Assembly: GCA_038363925.1 (NCBI GenBank)
Contig: JAQQWL010000010.1
Coordinates: forward strand, 496,001-560,000
DNA: 64,000 nucleotides
Direction: 5' to 3'
DNA from: Apiospora phragmitis
Lineage: Eukaryota; Ascomycota; Sordariomycetes; Amphisphaeriales; Apiosporaceae
Position numbers and translations under genes: made by a program
Shown: piece after piece, positions 46,320 to 59,757 of the stretch
How positions within the stretch are numbered: position 1 is the stretch's first letter
Layout of the letters: every line of letters begins with the position of its first letter
The notes under the pieces: generated by a model
Told to the model about the DNA's origin: nothing
The model's input: the letters and a program-made list of their open reading frames with translations, nothing else
Databases searched by the model: none

Positions 46320-48162
46320 ATATAATCTACGGTTTAATTAAATATACGGTCTAATTAAACACTTTCTTATAATTCTTTTTAACTTATATTTTATTCTTTA
46401 TACTTTTATTATTTATAATAGTAGGTTAATAAAAAGAGAGCGATATATAATTAATGTTTTTAACGCTTTAAAAAAACTTTAAATTAAGCGTATAATTCGT
46501 AATACGAATATATAATATCTTTTATATAACCTTATATTACCGGTATCGCGGTAGTATTTTACGACGAGATATATAATCGTTAATATAAAAGTTTACGAAT
46601 TTCGAAAAATAATTAATCGTATAATATATAATCGATCTAAATTCGCGATCGTTTCCGCCTCGAATAAATAATATTTAAGATATAACGAATTAATTATTTT
46701 ATTAACGCGACGCGGGACGCGTCGGTATTAATTAAGCCTTTAGCTTTATACGATAATAATTAAACCTCCGGACGCGTTTTAATCGAAGAATCGATTGTTA
46801 AAGAGTTTTTTATAAAGATCTCGACGCGTAATGCGCGTAGTTTAGTTTCGTATAAAATATAATTTATAAGTATAAGGTTTAAAAGAAGGATATTTATAAT
46901 TTTAATAAAACCGGCTTTTTTATAAGCTAAATTATATCCGAAATAATCGTAACCACCTCCGATCGATACGAGAGGCCTAGGGTAGTTTAATAAAGGAACT
47001 GAGAATAGGTTATAATTATTTAAAGCGTTAGATTATACGGTTACGCTATCCCTTTATATATTATATTTACCGGGGAAACGCACCTTTTTTCTTAATATAA
47101 AAATAGCCTATTACCGAAAGATTAGGTAATCGTAATTATTAAAAACGGCTAGATTATAAACGAGAAAGGCGAGGACTAGATTCGATATTTCGATAAGTAT
47201 ACGAAGTTTTCTACGAAAAGTGTTTATTATTTATTAGTCCTTAACGGCTATAAGAGCTATTACTCGATAGCTTTCGAGCTTTATTATAGAAAAACTCGAT
47301 TATTATACTTTATGTACTTTCTTATTTATTATATAAGCTTTAACCTCTTAATATCGGCTGTTTTTATACGTTAAAAAGGTTGTACGAGAAAGAAATCGAG
47401 CGTTTTATATAAGCGTATTTCATTTATATTTTAAAGGAGGACTTCTTATTAGCGTTTTTAAAAGCGTTTTAGGCGACTTTCACCGTTTTAAATATTTAAG
47501 GAAGTTTCCGAGGGGCAGGAGTTATACCGTATAATCCGGAATATATTATTTTATAATTAAGTATAAAATTATATACGCCGACGCTTCTAGCGACCTCTTT
47601 TAGCTTATTTATACCTTAAAAATTAAAAACTTTAAATAATTTAATTAAAGCTTAGTTTTAAACCGAATACGTAAGAAATCGAATTCCGCGGTATTAAAAT
47701 AACTCCTCGATATTAATTTTTATTAAACTTAATTGAATTACGAAAAATACCACGTAAGTTATATATTAGCTCGTTCTTTTAAAAAATAAAATATCCGTAT
47801 TACGAGAAGTAAATAAAATACTTAGCTAGCGCCGCCGTACGAAAAATAAACGGCTATAAAATAGAGAATCACTTCGTATATAAACTAAAAAAGACTTATA
47901 GTTTTAAAAAAATATTAATAAACAGTTATAAAACGAATCGCGAAAAAGGAGTAGTCGTATAAAGACGTCTAAGACGCGCTTATAACGCTATAGAATCTAC
48001 GGAGAGCCCGGGTATAATATTTATACTTATTAAAATAATATAGAAGCGTTTAACGAAAACAATTCTAAATAGTTTTAATTAATTTTAAGCGTAATAATTA
48101 AATAAACTTATATTTTATTATATGAAGTCTTAAAAAGGGTTTAATTAAACCGTAAACTATAT
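46320..48162 (+). mobile_element. Fot1/pogo transposon copy F (1843 bp)
   Basis: The left end atataatctacggtttaatt follows TA (46318-46319). The right end is its inverted relative, ending ccgtaaactatat before TA (48163-48164). The left end carries cggtttaattaaa and cggtctaattaaa in direct order; the right end has lost one unit. The transposase ran on the plus strand and is RIP-stopped. The left flank is Gypsy reverse transcriptase but the right flank is another Fot1 copy (H), so the two flanks do not belong to one target. Confidence 0.87.
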
Positions 48163-48854
48163 TAACTTATTCCCGGTTCTTTTCTTAAATTATTTTAAGC
48201 TTCTCGTATTAATCGAAAGTTATAATAATTATTTCGAACGAGATTTAACTTATAAAAAAGCCGGTTTTATTAAAGTTATAAATATCTTCCTTTTAAATCT
48301 TATATTTATTAATTATATTTCGTATAAAAATAAATTACGCGCGATATACGTTAGGATTTTTATAAAAAAGTCTTTAATAATCGATTCTTCGATTAAAACG
48401 CGTTTAAAGGTTTAATTATCGTCGTAAAAAGTTCGAAGCTTAATTAATATCGACTCATCTCGCGTCGCGTTAATAGAGTAATCGATTAGCTATATCTTTT
48501 ATATTACTAAACCGAGCAATAAACGATCGCGAATTTAGGTTAATTATATATCTTATAATCTACCTTTTATCTAAATTCGTTAACTTTCGAGACTTTATAG
48601 AGATTTCGCGTTTTATAAAGAAACCGAGCCGTCGGTTACGGAGGGCTATAAAAAAGACTTTATATATTAGAGCTGCACGCTAGAAACTTAATTTTAGGTT
48701 ATTTTAAAACGCTTAAAAACTAGAAATATTTGCTTATATTTTAAAATATTAACCATTTTATATTATAGAGGAAATTAAGTATAAAGGTTATATAAATAAA
48801 ATATAACGAAAATATTTAATTCACTTATATATTTAATTTAATTATAAGATATGT
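48163..48854 (-). mobile_element. Fot1/pogo copy H, right part only
   Basis: Minus-sense Fot1 sequence begins abruptly at acttattcccgg (the interior of other copies) and ends with a TIR-like end, aagatatgt, followed by TA at 48855-48856. Its end type is closest to copy E. The left part is missing; copy F occupies the break. Confidence 0.78.
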
Positions 48855-49670
48855 TATATAATATTATATAAACATATACTTAATTATATAATAAACTAAA
48901 CCGACTAGTTTATATAACTTATCTTATAAGCGAGTATCTTATATAAATAAATATCTTATTCTTTTATACCTATTTTAATAAAATATAAGTTAATTTTATT
49001 ATAACGTATTTAATATATTAAAATTAATCGGAATTATTATCTCTAAATACTTCTATATTATTTTAATAAGTACGCGTATTATACCCGGGCTCTCCGGAAA
49101 TTTTATAACGTTATAAGCGTGTTTTAAACGTCCTCGTACGATTACTCCTCCGACGCGATTCGTTTTATAACTATTTATTAATATCTTTTTAAAACTATAC
49201 GTTTTTTTTTTAGTTTATATACGAAGTAATCCTTTATTTTATAGCCGTTTTTTTTATACGGCAGCGCCGGCTAAGTATTTTATTTATTTTTCGAAGTGTC
49301 GCGTTTTTACTTTTTAAAAAAATAACTCGGTATATAATATACGTTATAACTTTTACGATTTAATTAAAACTAATTAAAATAAATATCGGAAAGTTATTTT
49401 AATATTATACGATACGGTTTCGAACGTATTCGGTTTAAGATTAAGCCTTAATCGGGTTATTTAAAGTTTTTAGTTTTTAAGGAATAAATAGGTTAAAAAA
49501 CGTCCCCGGAAGTATTAAAATACGTAGCTTTATATTTAATTATAAAATAATATATTCCGGATTATATAAAATAAGTCCTATTTTTGAAAGCCTCCTTATA
49601 TATTCGAAACGGTGAAAATCGCTTAGAAAGCTTTTAAAAACGTTAGTAAGAAGTCCTCCTTTAAGATATA

Positions 49671-49877
49671 TATTAGAATAGCTGGAACTAAAGCTGTCCA
49701 TATTATTTTAAAAGGGGTGCTACGTACCTATGCGCACGAACTCCTTTCCTATTTTATTAAGAGGGGTATACGATGCCCTTCGTAGCTTATATTAAAAATA
49801 GATATAAATAATAGAATAAGAATAATTAAACCCTGATTAAAACCGGAATTATTATATATACGAGAGCTTATTTAATA
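49671..49877 (+). repeat. 5' LTR of Copia element 1
   Basis: This 207-bp repeat begins tattagaatagctgg and ends gagagcttatttaata. Its partner is at 56293-56499. Confidence 0.88.
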
Positions 49878-52800
49878 TTAATTAATAGTTACTTATAGCG
49901 ATTATAGATTAGTAAGAGTGAAGAGACGGTTCTAAGCCCTTACCGACGTAAAGGCGACCGTACTAAAGAGCCCCGAGAATTTCCGCCCGTTAGAAATTCA
50001 GAGGAAGAGCCGAACTAAATTAACCGTACGAGGAGGAACCTTTTTCCCGAGTATATATTATAGGGAGGAGACCAGGTTCTAAATTATACGCGAAACTAGC
50101 TAGGCTATATATAATTATATATTTAAATAACCTTATCGTATAATCTATAAAATAATAATACTTACTAAATAGAGTTAATCGCGGTTAGCGAATCGGGATC
50201 GAGCTTAAACGTATCGAACCTAGATAGACCGACAACTTTAAACCCCGAACCGTTTATATACGAAAAAGTTTCTTAAAATACCGGGATCTTTTTAATAATT
50301 TAAAAAAAGAACGTTAACCTCGCTTTTTAAAAACTCGAACTTTTAAAATACTCTTTAAAAAAATAATACCCGAACTATTTATAATATATTTTATATAATA
50401 CTTTTTAAAATACTATATATTAAAAATAAAAAGAATATTTTTTTAAAAAGTATTTAATATAAAATTCGAAGAATAAATCGAATATTAATTCGGTTAAATT
50501 AACCGTATATTCTAAAAAAGCTTTATTATTATTTCGAAAAAAACGGAATTAATATATTAATAAGCGGATTCCTTAAAAGTAAGCTCGCATAACTAGTATT
50601 ACCGGCCGCTCCCGTATATTAATAGGACCGACTAGTAGAACCGACTTCGGAAACCCGAAAAAAGGATATTCTACACCCTTTCTTAAAATAGATAGTCAAA
50701 TAACCGCCGCCTAAACGAGAGACACCCGGTCTCCGTACGGAGTAATCGTCCGCGATATCACGGGATACTCTAGGCCCGACGTCTAACCCTAGATTCCTAA
50801 ACACCTAAACGTCGCAAAACATCGTCCCTTTTCTTTTTCTAACTCCGGTACCGCCGGACTAGACCGTATAATTATCTGGTCTAACGTACGTTACGAAATA
50901 CGATATCCTTTTAAGCCGAGCTATTTATAACGGTAAAATCGATCAAAATAAGGTCGTTACCTTTTTAAAGATATAAAAAAAAAAAAAACTATACCGGCAA
51001 GCCGTACGACATCCTTTACAATAAAGTACGGATATTTATCGGAACATATTAACGGCTAGATATAGTAAAAAATTAATATTATACAGTCTTTTTAAATATT
51101 TTTTCCAGCCGTACAGAAGTATTCTATTTTAATTATATCAGACTCGAAAAGAAATAAAATAAGATATATTATTTAATAAACTCGTACTTTAATATAATAA
51201 TAAATTACGCATAATATTTTATAAATTAAATAATAACTTCTTTTATATAAATAAAAAATAAGAACGCCGAAAAATAATTTATCGAGGTTTTAAAAAAGGA
51301 TTCGAAAAAGAGATAGCTTTTTATACCTCCGTTGTAAAAGCTTATCGAGGAGTTCCGGAATTTTTATTAACCTTTATTTATTAAAAATTAATATATAAAG
51401 CGTTATTTTTAAACCTTCGCGTATTATTAAATATAATAATAAATTAAATATTATTAAAACGATATATAATAGAGGAATTATATTAAAACTCGGCTATAAA
51501 TATATATTTAATTAATAAACGGTTTAAAAATAACCGTATAAAAAAAACCGACCAATTTACGGCAGTAAATTACTATATAATAGCTAACTATTAGGATAGG
51601 AAAGGATCTAGCGACCCGCCGGTATCTTCCGATTAAAATTATTGTACGAGAACCGGAAATTCGAACGAAAAACTTGCCGAATCTGTTATAAGCAAGGCTA
51701 TTAGTTAATAAACCACCTAGCCGAAGAGTAGTTCCGAGTAAGGAATTAATATTTCTAAGCGTACGATAATATCGGATAAAGCCCTCTTTTTTAAGATAAG
51801 TACGAAACGTTCGTCCGGGACTAAGAAAAGGATAAAAAAGAGTTAAAAAATAACGAAGAAGAGTATAAATACTTTAATTTAAAAAATACACGATAAAATA
51901 TTACTTACCTAACGGACGCCGCGTTCTATTACCGGTTTATTAGCGAGGATATTTATTTAAAAACTACCGTACGGGCCGATTAATTTAACCTTAATAACCT
52001 GTATAACTAGATTTATTAAAAAGAGCTTTAAGATACCGGCGCCGCCTTATTTTTAATAATTAAAAAGCTTTAAATAAAAGCTTACGTATGAGAGAACTTA
52101 AACGTATAAATTAATTAAACCCCGGAAACGCCGAAATTAAGTTTAAAAGTTTAAAGTTTATTTTATTAATTAAAATAATCGATATATAAAACTTATTAAA
52201 AATAATAAAGTATTATATTTTAAATATTATAACTCTTTTTTTATTTTTATTATATAATATTAACCGGTTTAAAACGTATTATAATAATATTTTTAACTTT
52301 ATTATATAAAAAAACGGCGAAATACTTTTTATAATTAAAAAATAAGAACACCCGTTCTTTAATACCGGCCGTATAGAAACGATATTATATTTTACCGAAA
52401 AACAGTTTTAATACCTCTACCGACGTTTTAAACACCCTCGTACGGAAAAGTTCTATACTCTTTTAAAAAACGCCGGCTACGATAATATTAACCCTGCTAT
52501 TCTTGACGAGATCTAGAAGTTTTGTTCCTAATATTAAGCGTACGATTTAGTATTATAAAGATTTAAATTCTCGCTATAAAACGAATACGACTTTAATTAC
52601 GAAATTATTATAAACGTTATTTATATTAACGGATAAAATATACTTTATATAATCGATTCGAATACGTCTTTTTAAACGGTTATATTCCTATATTCGCTTA
52701 GTATATAAAATATTTAAAATACTCTTTATAAATATTAAATATATATATATTAAAAACCGTTTAATTATATTTCTTATAATTTAAATATATACTTTTAAAA

Positions 52801-55191
52801 AAAGTTTCGTAATTATATATAAATAAATATTTATTAAAGCTTATTAAATAATAAATAAAATTAAATAAATATACGTTCTATTATATAAAACCTTTAATAT
52901 TTTAGAAAAAGATTTCGATTATTATATAAATATTAAAATAATATTTTACATAATAATTAAAACTTTAAATAATACGGCTAGCCTTAACGGCCTAATATTT
53001 ACCTTATTCGTATTTAAAATATACCTTCGTATTAACGAGAACTTATTATTATTATTAAAGATTTACATACGAGGAGAAACTATATAAAAAATAATAAAAA
53101 TATTTTAAAAAATATATATAAATATCGATATTTATTAAACTTTAAATACCCGGAATAAACTAGTTATTTAAAATATTTTAATATTCCCGCTTTAGAATAA
53201 AGTCCTAATTTAGCGAGAAAAAGAAGGATAAACCGGACTATATAAAATAATAGTTATCGAAAACTATATAATTTAAATAAATACTTTAAACGGTTTAAAA
53301 GCTTTTCGAATAATCTAAATTAAGCCGTATTATTAAAAAAAAGCCGGAAAACTATATAACTAACCCGAATTATAAATAAATCCGGAATAACCGGTAAATA
53401 CCCTAAATATTAAACCGATAACCAAAGAAATTATAATAGTTCCCGTATAACGCGGCCGAGGATAACTTAAAAAATACCTATTTTGGAACGTTCGAGCCGT
53501 TATATTTTTTATTTAAAAAGAATAAAAAAATTACGAGCTAATAATTAAACTTTAATAGGATAGGGTTATTACTTTGTCCGGATACCCGTTTTAGAAGTCC
53601 GATATAAAAAAGATTAATAATCTCGCCGTACGAAGGGTTTTCGAATTTATTCAATTCGACCCGAATAAGCATACCGGTCGGAGAATTTTTAAAATATGGC
53701 TTATACGAGAGATTAAGGGTAAAACTACGAAGCTATACGAGAAATCTAGGCTCATAATATAAGGTTACGGAAATATAAAAAAAGAGGCTATTTTAACCTA
53801 GTTATTAATAATTTAACGGATAAACTAAAGATTTCTTTTAACCCTCGGACCGACCTTAATCCGAAACTTTAATATATAAAGCGAGCTACGTAATATTATA
53901 TAAGCGTATATTTAATTATATAATAAATTAAACCGATTAATTTAAATATATTTATTAATAAAATTAAAAACTTAATACTTCGAAAAAACGCTATTTTAAA
54001 TCGTATTACCCCTATATAGACTAATAAAATTAAAACTTTACTAATTTAAAATATATTATAATTATTATATATAAAATTTAAAAATAATTATATTAATATA
54101 CGACGCCTATTTATTATTTATTACGAAAAACCCGGATATTTTTAATATTATAATAATATAAACCGACGATACGTTTAGCTTCGCTATAACCCCCTTTTTT
54201 AAAAAAAAGGAAAAAAAGTTAATAAAGGAATAATTCCGTATAAAACTAAAAAATATTTTAACCGAAAATACGCCGATCGAGTTTAACGGAGGCAAGATTC
54301 GATTAAAATTATACGATATCCTTTTCGAGTAAAAAGGATAGGCTAACTAACTAAAACTTATCGACCCGAAAGCTATCGATAGAGGCTAGTAGTACGTCTC
54401 CTAGCGTACGAGAGGGGCATATCTCGCATCTATTTATTAGCCAAAGGCAGCGTACAACCTATCTGCCGCCGCTTAAGTATAGACTTTAAAGGATAAAAAT
54501 ATCGAAAACCTAAATATACGGATTAATTAATAAATTTAAAATTAAATACACGGCTTAAAATATATCCCGCTTAACTTTTATTATATAAAAATATATATCT
54601 TTATTAACGGCTCGTTTATAAATAATAAGGACTTAACCTTTTAATTCGGATATTTAATTTTATTAAAGTAAGAGATTTATTATATAAAAAATAAATTCTA
54701 AATTTAAAGTAATATTATTTATTAAAGCTCGATTAAATATAAAAAAGTTATTAAGAACGTATTAATTAACGAACTATATAATATAACTTTTAATATAAAT
54801 AGCGGTATTATATTAAATATTACGTTTAAAAAAATCGTATAAATATTAAAATTTTAAAATATTCCGATAACCTTTTATATAAACTCGAGATTATTTTATA
54901 ACTACTTAATTAAATTAGGTATAATAAACGAGAAGAGGCTTATAATCGATATTATATCCCTCCGGGAGTCGTACGAAAAAAGGGAGATATTAGAGGTCTG
55001 CTATATCGATAACAGAGACAATCCGGCAGATACCTTCACTAAAGTATCCCCGAATAAGGCCCTCGAGCAGCTAATCTTAACGAACAGCCTCACCGTATAC
55101 ACGGAAGCGTATATCGAGAAACTAAACTCGCACAGCGAGTAATTAAAAAAGAAGAAATATAAAAAAAGAGAGAGATTTTTTTTATTAATCC

Positions 55192-56017
55192 TTTTTTATA
55201 TAGTTATTACTGATATATTTTATTTATTAAATATTATATAAAAGTTAAAAAAAAAAACCGTAATATATTATAATTTAAACGAGTAATATAATAAAAATAA
55301 TTATACGAAAACGTTATTTATATATATACGAAAACTATTTATTTTATTTATTACTAACCTATTGTTATATAACCATTACCTTAACTCTATTACCACCTCT
55401 ATTCTTATTACTATCGGGATTAAGGTTTACAAATCGTAAACTATAGTACGAACACCGGTTACCGTACAAAGCTTAAACGTATGAAGTATAAACGCCGTCT
55501 TAATATTTATTAAAACGAACATATTTATAAAACGGAATATAGGATTAAACGTACTAATTATTATAAACGTTATTAATATTACTACGTAACTAAACGAGAA
55601 CCGTATAAAAATAACTCTCGTAATAAATAATATAAATAAATAAGCGGCGAATATCGTTATTTATTAATATATATATTTCGATATCGCGGCTCGGTAAGTT
55701 ATAAACGCGAACTTCTTTATTTTATTATACGAAATTAATAAATATTAAAAATAAAAAATAAAAAAATATTATATATTAATATAAAATATAAATATAGCTT
55801 ACCGATTTTAAACCGAAGAAATTAATAACGTTATTTAGTATTAATTACGATCGACTATATTAATAATAATAACGTCGAAAGGATTAATAACTTATTAATT
55901 AAATATTATATAAATATATATATATATATTTATAAATATATATATATATATATAAAAAAAAGAATTTATACTATATAAATTATTTATATATAAAAAAATA
56001 TTTATTTATAAAACTGC
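55192..56017. repeat. 826-bp insertion of unknown type in the 3' region of Copia element 1
   Basis: Copia element 2 lacks this segment. It is bordered by direct repeats ttttattaatcc (55180-55191) and ttttattagtcc (56018-56029), which look like a 12-bp target duplication. No terminal inverted repeat or coding frame was found. A TA-rich run lies at about 55905-55955. A short non-autonomous retroelement is one option. Confidence 0.5.
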
Positions 56018-56292
56018 TTTTATTAGTCCCTTACGAGGTATAACGTATTAGGATATGCGACGGTCCCCCCACTACTTTTACTATTTTCGGACAAACGACT
56101 AGAATAACTAATCGAGTAAACCTACTACCTGGCTAAAACGACGTTAAGAAAGTATAGTATTACCTATACGGTTTAAATAGGTACCTAATACCGGATTAAA
56201 GTAACCTAACCGTATAAGACCCTCGTAGAAAGAAGACTTGTATTTAAAAGGGGGAACAGGTTAATTTTATTATTAAAATAGAAAACTGCTAA

Positions 56293-56499
56293 TATTAAAA
56301 TAGTTAGAACTAAAGCTATTTATATTATTTTAAAAGGGGTGCTACGTACTTACGCGTATAAACCCCTTTCATATTTTATTAAGAGGGGTATAAAATACCC
56401 CTCGTAGCTCGTATTAAAAATAGATATAAATAATAAAATAAGAACGATTAAACCCCGATTAAAACCGGAACCACCGTACATACGAGAGCCCATTTAATA
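56293..56499 (+). repeat. 3' LTR of Copia element 1
   Basis: Partner of the LTR at 49671-49877, with equal length and sequence apart from RIP-type differences. Confidence 0.88.
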
Positions 56500-59095
56500 A
56501 TATAAATAATATGCGCCCGTATAAAATATTTAATTTCTTTTTTATACGCCCTTTTTAATATATAAAAATAACCGATATTAAAAAATTAAAACTTATATAA
56601 CGAATAAAAAAGTATAGAAAGTATAATAATCGAGTTCTTTTTATAATAAAGCTCGAAAGTTATTAAGTAATAGCTTTCGTAGCCGTTTAAGACTAAGAGG
56701 CGATAATAACCCTTCATAAAAAACCTGGTATATTAATTAAAGTATCGAATTTAATTCTCGCCTCTTTTATTTATAATCTAGCTATTTTTAATAATTAGGA
56801 TTACTTAATTTTACGGTAATAAGCTATTTTTGTACTAAGAAGAGAGGTGCGTTTTCCCGGTAAAGATAATATACGGAGGGATGGCGTAACCGTGTAATCT
56901 AACGCCTTAAATAATTATAACCTATTCCCGGTTCTTTTATTATATTACTTTAAGCTTTCCGCATTAATCGGAGGTAGTTATAACTATTTCGGACGAGATT
57001 TAGTTTATAAAAAAACCGGTTTTATTAAAGTTATAGATATCCTCCTTTTAAATCTCGTATTTATAAATTATATTCCGTACGAGGGTAATCCACGCGCGAT
57101 ACGCGTCGGGATCTTTATAGAGGATTTTTTAATAATCGATTCTTTGGTTAAAACGCGTCCGAGGTCTAGTTATTATCGTACGAAATTAGAGGCCTAGTTA
57201 ACGCCGACGCGTCCCGCGTTATATAAGCTAAGTAATTAATTCACTATATCTTTTATATTACTTAACCGGGAAAGAAATAATCGCGTATTTAAATTAATAA
57301 TATATCGAATAATCGTATCTTTTTTAAAATTTAAAAGCTTTCGAGAATTCGTAAATATTTCACGTCGTATAGATTAATTATTTCGTTTACGCTATAAAGT
57401 TTTTAATAAAACGTAATAAATTAATATAGCTTTTTATACGCTTAAAGTTAAGTCTTCCTAGAGCGCTTAAAGCGCTAAAATTGTATCACTCTTTTTTTAA
57501 AGTGATAATATTTTCGGACGTAACAGAATATAAAAAAAGGTTAAGGCTATAAGGAAATTTATAAAAGTAAGACATTCGCTTGTGTGGGATATTCGCTTAT
57601 GTGATACGTTACGTTTATTAATAAAGTTTAAATCTTAATATTTCGAGAAAATACTACTTTAAATCGTATTACTTTTATATAAACTAATAAAATCAAGACT
57701 TTATTAATTTAAAACGTATTATAATCACTCCGTATAAAATCTAAAAATAATAATTTTAACATATAACACTTATTTATTATTTATTATAAAAAAACAAGAT
57801 ATTTTCGATATTTTAATAATATAAACCGACGATACGTTTAGCTTCGTTATAGCCCCCTTTTTATTTAAAAAAGGAAAAAAAGTTAATAAAAGAATAATTC
57901 TATATAAAACTAAAATACATCTTAACCTAAAACACGCTAATCGAGTTTAATAAAAACAAGATCTAATTAAAATTATATAATATCCTTTTCAAATAAAAGG
58001 AATAGGTTAACTAAACCTTATTAACTTGAAAATTATCGATAAAAACTAGCAATACATCTCTTAACATATAAAAAAATCATATCTAGTTTTTATCTATTAA
58101 CTAAAAACAGCGTATAACTTATCTATCGCCACTTAAATACGGACCTTAAAAAATAAAGATATTAAAAGCTTAAATATAAAGATTAATTAATAGATTTAGA
58201 ATTCGACACGCGGCTTAAAATATATCCCATTAAATCTTTACCGTATAAAAATATATATCTTTATTAACGGTTCTTTCGTAAATAATAAAAACTTAACTTC
58301 CTAGCTCGAATACTTAGTTATACGAGGGACTAGTTTAAAATTTAAAGCAATATTATTTATTAAAGTTTAACGAAATATAAAAGAATTATTCGAAACATAT
58401 TAACTAACGAATTATACTGCATAATTTCCGGTAATAATAACGGTATCGTACTTAATACGATGCTTAAAAAAATTATACGAAGCATCGAATTTTAAAAAGT
58501 ATGAATAATCCTTTATATAAATTTAAAATCATTTTATAAATATTTAATTAAACTAGGAATAACGAACGAAAAAAAACTAATAATTAATATTATATTACTC
58601 TAAGAATTATATATAAAAAAGGAGATCTTAAAAATTTACTAAGTCGACGGCCGAAATAACCTTATAAACGCCTTCACTAAGAAATCTCTAAATAAAACCC
58701 TCGAATAACTAATATTAATTAATAAGTTAACCGTATATATAAAAGCGTACGTAAAAAAACTAAACTCGCATAGCGAGTAAGAAAAGGGGAAAAGAAAAAA
58801 AAAGGAAAAAAAAAAACTCTTCTTCCTTAACGAGGTATAACATATCTCGATATACGACGGCGCACCTATCAATATTATTACCTTTAAATAATTAAAATAG
58901 TTAATTAAAAAAAAACTTATTACTTAATAAAATTAATATTAAAAAGGTATAATATTACTTATATAGTTTAAATAAACACCGAATACCGGATTAGCGTAAC
59001 TTATCTATACGAGACCTTTATAAAAAGAAGACTCGTCTTAAAAAAAGGAGCTGGCTAAATTTATTATTAAAATAAAAACTGCTAGTATTAAAACA

Positions 59096-59293
59096 CCAAG
59101 AACTAAGGTTTTTTATACTACTTTAAAAAAAGTGCTACATACCTACGCGCATAAACCCCTTTTCTATTTTATAAAGAGGGGCATACGATACCCCTTATAG
59201 CTCGCATTAAAAATATATATAAATAATAAAATATAACGATATAACCTCGATTAAGCCCGGAATTAATACGTACGTATAAAAGCTCATTTAATA
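59096..59293 (+). repeat. 3' LTR of Copia element 2
   Basis: A 198-bp relative of the Copia LTRs, starting tattaaaacaccaag and ending gctcatttaata. Followed by AT-rich DNA to about 59570 with no identified feature. Confidence 0.82.
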
Positions 59294-59757
59294 TTTATAT
59301 TATAAATAAAAACCTTTATATATTAAGTTTTAATTATATAAATTAAAAAAAGTAATTAATTTAATAATATAATTAATTTAATAATAAACTATTTTAATAT
59401 ATTTTTTTTATTTTTTTATAATATATTAAAAAAGCTTAAATATTTCTTTTAATATATTATTAAAGCTTAAATATTAATTTATACTTATAAAATTATTTCG
59501 ATTTATTAATAATAATAATATTAACCTAGTACTAATAGTTTTATATAATCTCCCTTTAATAATAATTAAGCGAAACCGAATCGAGAAAAGGGGCTAAAAC
59601 CAGGAGGTACAACAGCGCTTTCTCGACTACTGGAAAATTCGGACTCATATTAATCTCGAAACTTTATGAAATCTGTTTCCTAGTGTGAAGGTTCGTCACT
59701 CCTTTCCTATCGATTAAGCAAGCCACTGTCGATATGATTATCCTGCCATTTGCTTCG

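Larger units (their letters stand above)
49671..56499 (+). mobile_element. Copia element 1, complete LTR retrotransposon (6829 bp), RIP-mutated
   Basis: LTRs are 207 bp each (49671-49877 and 56293-56499), with eroded TG..CA ends. A perfect 5-bp target duplication, atata, flanks them at 49666-49670 and 56500-56504. The plus strand shows a gag zinc-knuckle remnant near 51640-51720 ('CRICYKQGY'), a GAG-pre-integrase segment near 52400-52540 ('YRRFKHPRTEKFYTLLKNAG'), and reverse transcriptase at about 53700-54400 ('KSRLIIQGYGNIKKEAILTQ' then 'DDTFSFAITPFF'). RNase H runs to the stop at 55140 ('CYIDNRDNPADTFTKVSPNK'). All reading frames are stopped. An extra 826-bp segment (55192-56017) lies in the 3' untranslated region. 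Confidence 0.9.
48917..57609 (-). mobile_element. Fot1/pogo copy G, split by Copia element 1
   Basis: The left end reads acttatcttataagcgagt after TA 48915-48916; the right end reads gtgatacgt before TA 57610-57611. The left part (48917-49670) ends at the sequence 'cctcctttaagatata', and the right part starts at 56500 'atataaataatatgcgccc'. Intact copies read through this point without a gap. Total Fot1 sequence is about 1.86 kb. Transposase sense is minus. Confidence 0.88.
48857..59293 (+). mobile_element. Copia element 2 (old), split around Fot1 copy G
   Basis: A short piece of Copia reverse transcriptase (48857-48914) corresponds to 53893-53950 of Copia element 1. The next bases of that match resume at 57612, after Fot1 copy G. 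From there the RT and RNase H run on the plus strand to a stop near 58780 (KLNSHSE-type end; frame 58639-58872 minus is a shadow). A roughly 310-bp untranslated part and the 3' LTR (59096-59293) follow. Everything 5' of the RT piece has been lost. It is strongly RIP-mutated. Confidence 0.82.

Noticed and set aside
50619..50804. 61-residue minus-strand frame inside Copia element 1
   Set aside because: Lies antisense to the gag region of a RIP-mutated retrotransposon; no support as a gene.
54107..54295. 62-residue minus-strand frame inside Copia element 1
   Set aside because: Antisense shadow of the Copia reverse transcriptase (DDTFSFAIT region on plus).
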